Origin: Bacilli bacterium
Lineage (GTDB): Bacteria > Bacillota_I > Bacilli_A > RF39 > UBA660
Length of the DNA: 64,000 nt
Assembly: GCA_017612805.1 (NCBI GenBank)
Contig: JAGAFD010000009.1
Span: 1 to 64,000, forward strand
Reading direction: 5' to 3'
The stretch's first letter is position 1. The number at the start of each line of letters is the position of its first letter. Shown here piece by piece: positions 62,304 to 64,000 of the stretch. A model generated the notes under the pieces. It worked only from the letters and a program-made list of their open reading frames with translations, searched no databases and had not been told where the DNA came from. The position numbers and the translations under genes were made by a program.

Positions 62304-63137
62304 TTAATTTACTTTAATATCACCAGTAGTTGTTTTAATCGTTAAAGCTGTATCAGAATGACGATTTGATCCATTAATTTTTACATCACCAGTAGTAGCG
62401 TTACCTTCAATATATACATCATTAGTGCGATTGATTTTAATATCACCAGTAGTACAATTAATTGAAGAATCACTATTAATAGCAACATCTTTAATTGAAA
62501 CATCACCAGTAGTTGTTCTTATTTTCATGCTATTAATTACCGTATTAACTTTAATATCACCAGTAGTACAAAAAGCAGTACCATTACTTAATGTATCAGA
62601 AACCGTAATATCACCAGTAGTTGATACTAATATTGAATCATAGGCATCATGTACATAAATATCACCAGTAGTTGCTTTAACATTTAATTTAGATTTATTA
62701 GCATCATTAAATTTGAAATCACCAGATCGAATAGTAGCATCAATAGGAAGCTCATAATTCTTTGGAACCCTAATTGTAATCTTATTACTAACTAGACTAA
62801 AAAGTACAATATTAAATTTTTTCTTATTTTTTACTTCTACATATAAAGTATCATCTTTTTCATAAACATCAACAATATCTTCTTCATTACCATTAATTTC
62901 AACATTAATCTTATCACTATCATGATATTTAAATATTACATCATAGGAATCAGTTTCAATAGATATTGGTAATACATTATGATCTTCATTATATAATTCA
63001 ATCTTTTTTGCATTAAAGATAAAATGGTCAGCTAACCAAGCTTTATTAGTTAATCCAACTACTAAAATAGTTGATAATAAAGCCATTACTAAAACCATTA
63101 ATACTATTAAAATAATGGCACTAATTTTCTTCATCAT
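62304..63137 (-). CDS. DUF4097-type beta-repeat membrane protein
   Basis: 278 residues. One N-terminal membrane helix (AIILIVLMVLVMALLSTILV) is followed by an outside domain with seven TTGD repeats of about 20 residues (KATTGDIYV, VSTTGDITV, FCTTGDIKV, RTTTGDVSI, NCTTGDIKI, NATTGDVKI, KTTTGDIKV) and a degenerate RSGDFKF. This is the DUF4097 (adhesin-like, beta-helix) pattern, often paired with HTH/PspC-like regulators for envelope stress. The start overlaps the end of the HTH gene, so it is coupled. ATG at 63137 follows GTAGGTGA. Confidence 0.85.
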   Translation of the reverse strand: MMKKISAIILIVLMVLVMALLSTILVVGLTNKAWLADHFIFNAKKIELYNEDHNVLPISIETDSYDVIFKYHDSDKINVEINGNEEDIVDVYEKDDTLYVEVKNKKKFNIVLFSLVSNKITIRVPKNYELPIDATIRSGDFKFNDANKSKLNVKATTGDIYVHDAYDSILVSTTGDITVSDTLSNGTAFCTTGDIKVNTVINSMKIRTTTGDVSIKDVAINSDSSINCTTGDIKINRTNDVYIEGNATTGDVKINGSNRHSDTALTIKTTTGDIKVN

Positions 63138-63771
63138 CGTCACCTACTTCTTTATCAAATAACACAAATACTAATCTTACAATTGCAAGACATAAAGCAT
63201 AGATTAACCAAATAATCCAAGTTATATACCAAGCTCCGGTTAAAAAACTAATCCCTAAGAATAAGATTAAAGTAACTGCCCCTAAAACTCCTTCAATTGC
63301 TTTATATACTTTTTTAGCATGTGTATCATTGTTTACTTTTTTAATGATTGTTTTTTCTTTTTCTTCACCATAAACAGCTGCACGATATACAATAAGACAT
63401 GTTGCAACACCAATAATAAAGAAGAATAATGATAAAGCAATAATTTCATTTAAACCTAATTCGGTAAAGAAAAATGGAACTACTGAATTAATATATAAGA
63501 AAATTGATATTATTAATAAAACTGTTTTCTTTCTTTTAATAGCTAAATTATCTTTCTTATCTCTCTTAACTTCATAAGATACGTTTAATAATTCATTAGT
63601 AGATATTTCATATAATTCACATAATGGTTGTATCTTATCAAAATCAGGTGTACTAGCACCAGTTTCCCATTTACTTATTGTTTGTCTTGATACGCTTAAT
63701 GCATCAGCAACTTCTTCTTGACTTAATCCTTTCTTTTTTCTTAGCTCTAATAATTTATTTGCTAAGTCCAT
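63121..63771 (-). CDS. XRE-type HTH membrane regulator
   Basis: 216 residues: N-terminal XRE helix-turn-helix (LRKKKGLSQEEVADALSVSR, QTISKWETGASTPDFDKI), then four membrane helices in two pairs (residues about 80-130 and 155-205) and an acidic tail. Membrane HTH proteins of this sort usually sense envelope state and control their own operon. AGAGGTGAT precedes ATG. The leader contains GGTAGCACGCAACC, nearly complementary to the candidate antitoxin RNA at 43 kb. Confidence 0.85.
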   Translation of the reverse strand: MDLANKLLELRKKKGLSQEEVADALSVSRQTISKWETGASTPDFDKIQPLCELYEISTNELLNVSYEVKRDKKDNLAIKRKKTVLLIISIFLYINSVVPFFFTELGLNEIIALSLFFFIIGVATCLIVYRAAVYGEEKEKTIIKKVNNDTHAKKVYKAIEGVLGAVTLILFLGISFLTGAWYITWIIWLIYALCLAIVRLVFVLFDKEVGDDDEEN

Positions 63772-63870
63772 AAAATCACCTCTTTCATGTCTTTAATATT
63801 ACTAAATGTTATGGTTGCGTGCTACCAACTTTAATTGGAAATTTGTCAACTATCATTAACATTATACCAA

Positions 63871-63897
63871 AAAACTAACCATTTTTGGCTAGTTTAA
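63871..63897 (-). terminator. Terminator of the sigE-like gene
   Basis: Minus strand: AAACTAGCCA pairs with TGGTTAGTTT (one G-U) and is followed by TTT. It overlaps the sigE stop and separates sigE from the HTH-DUF4097-sigG group. Confidence 0.7.
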
Positions 63898-64000
63898 TAA
63901 ACTTTTTAGATTTTTTATAATCTTTTTTTCAATTCTTGATATATATGATTGACTAATTCCTAAAATCTCGGCTACTTCCTTTTGGGTATATTCTTTAGGT
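63889..64000 (-). CDS. sigE: Sigma factor E-like, C-terminal end (partial)
   Basis: The last 36 codons of a sigma-70 factor enter from the right edge. The sequence [20 protein letters not shown] followed by [13 protein letters not shown] is a region 4.2 helix-turn-helix closest to B. subtilis sigma-E ([20 protein letters not shown]). Together with sigG downstream, this matches the spoIIGA-sigE-sigG cluster. The stop is at 63889. Confidence 0.8.
   Translation of the reverse strand, partial: PKEYTQKEVAEILGISQSYISRIEKKIIKNLKSLLN

Noticed and set aside
62425-62643. Repeat array resembling short direct repeats (TCACCAGTAGT)
   Set aside because: The repeats are codons for the TTGD repeats of the DUF4097 protein. 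Spacing and protein register explain them; not a CRISPR.
1-64000. Mycoplasma-type genetic code (TGA as Trp)
   Set aside because: TGA ends real genes, such as the ATP-grasp-HAD gene, and tryptophans are coded by TGG throughout.

Overview
The window is AT-rich DNA from a low-GC Gram-positive bacterium (Bacillota, Bacilli-like). The standard genetic code is used: TGA serves as a stop and no recognised gene has an internal TGA. Gene order repeatedly matches Bacillus subtilis: rny-recA-pgsA-rodZ(ymfM), gpsB next to rnpB, recU next to ponA and dnaD, a DUF2624 gene next to nfo, ylbD-ylbE, parE-parC, sirA(yneE)-yneF, and sigG-ylmC-lspA-rluD. Sporulation genes are present: sigG, the end of a sigE-like gene, ylmC/ymxH, sirA, a CotY/CotZ coat protein and ylbD/ylbE. 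With sigma-K- and sigma-G-like promoter motifs in front of some of them, this suggests a spore-former or a lineage that lost sporulation recently.

Layout. 0-9.2 kb (minus strand): a transposase remnant at the edge, rny, an ABC exporter preceded by a 31-residue peptide gene and a terminator-like hairpin, two paralogous helical-repeat proteins, recA with a LexA box, pgsA, rodZ-like, rnpB and gpsB. 9.4-12.8 kb: recU-ponA. 12.8-16.3 kb: dnaD, a short cca-like gene, a thioredoxin-like membrane protein, tRNA-Met and two unknown genes. 16.5-34.7 kb: a surface-glycan locus with a phosphohexomutase, an RmlC-RmlD fusion, several glycosyltransferases and one decayed glycosyltransferase, two DegT-type aminotransferases, WbqC, an ATP-grasp/HAD fusion and a Wzm/Wzt-type exporter. 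It also carries a YhcG-like nuclease, a tandem-HEPN protein and a degenerate RmlD paralogue.

34.7-48.3 kb: a MacB-like ABC transporter, a CotY/Z coat protein, an HD hydrolase, a membrane-anchored EIIB-like protein, rodA, tyrS with a T-box leader, a candidate type I toxin-antitoxin locus, efp, rpmG, a class B PBP, nfo and two tandem type IV pilins. 48.3-64 kb: ylbE/ylbD, parC/parE, yneF, sirA, a UgtP-like glucosyltransferase, lexA, a tandem pair of unknown paralogues, rhomboid, rluD, lspA, ylmC, sigG, a DUF4097 protein, an HTH regulator and the end of sigE.

The most interesting signals are small or non-coding. (1) A 31-codon peptide gene with a strong promoter lies before an ABC exporter, separated by a terminator-like hairpin. 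(2) A hydrophobic 27-29 residue peptide and a convergent small RNA form a type I toxin-antitoxin layout; a second small RNA 5 kb away shares its 5' element, and the motif recurs in the leader of an HTH gene. (3) sigG, ylbD and an unlisted 59-residue tyrosine-rich gene all have their Shine-Dalgarno in the 3' arm of an upstream hairpin, with a promoter -10 element in or next to the loop. For sigG this is the arrangement known to silence read-through in B. subtilis; here it seems to be reused. (4) A tandem RX4H (HEPN) protein sits in the glycan locus.
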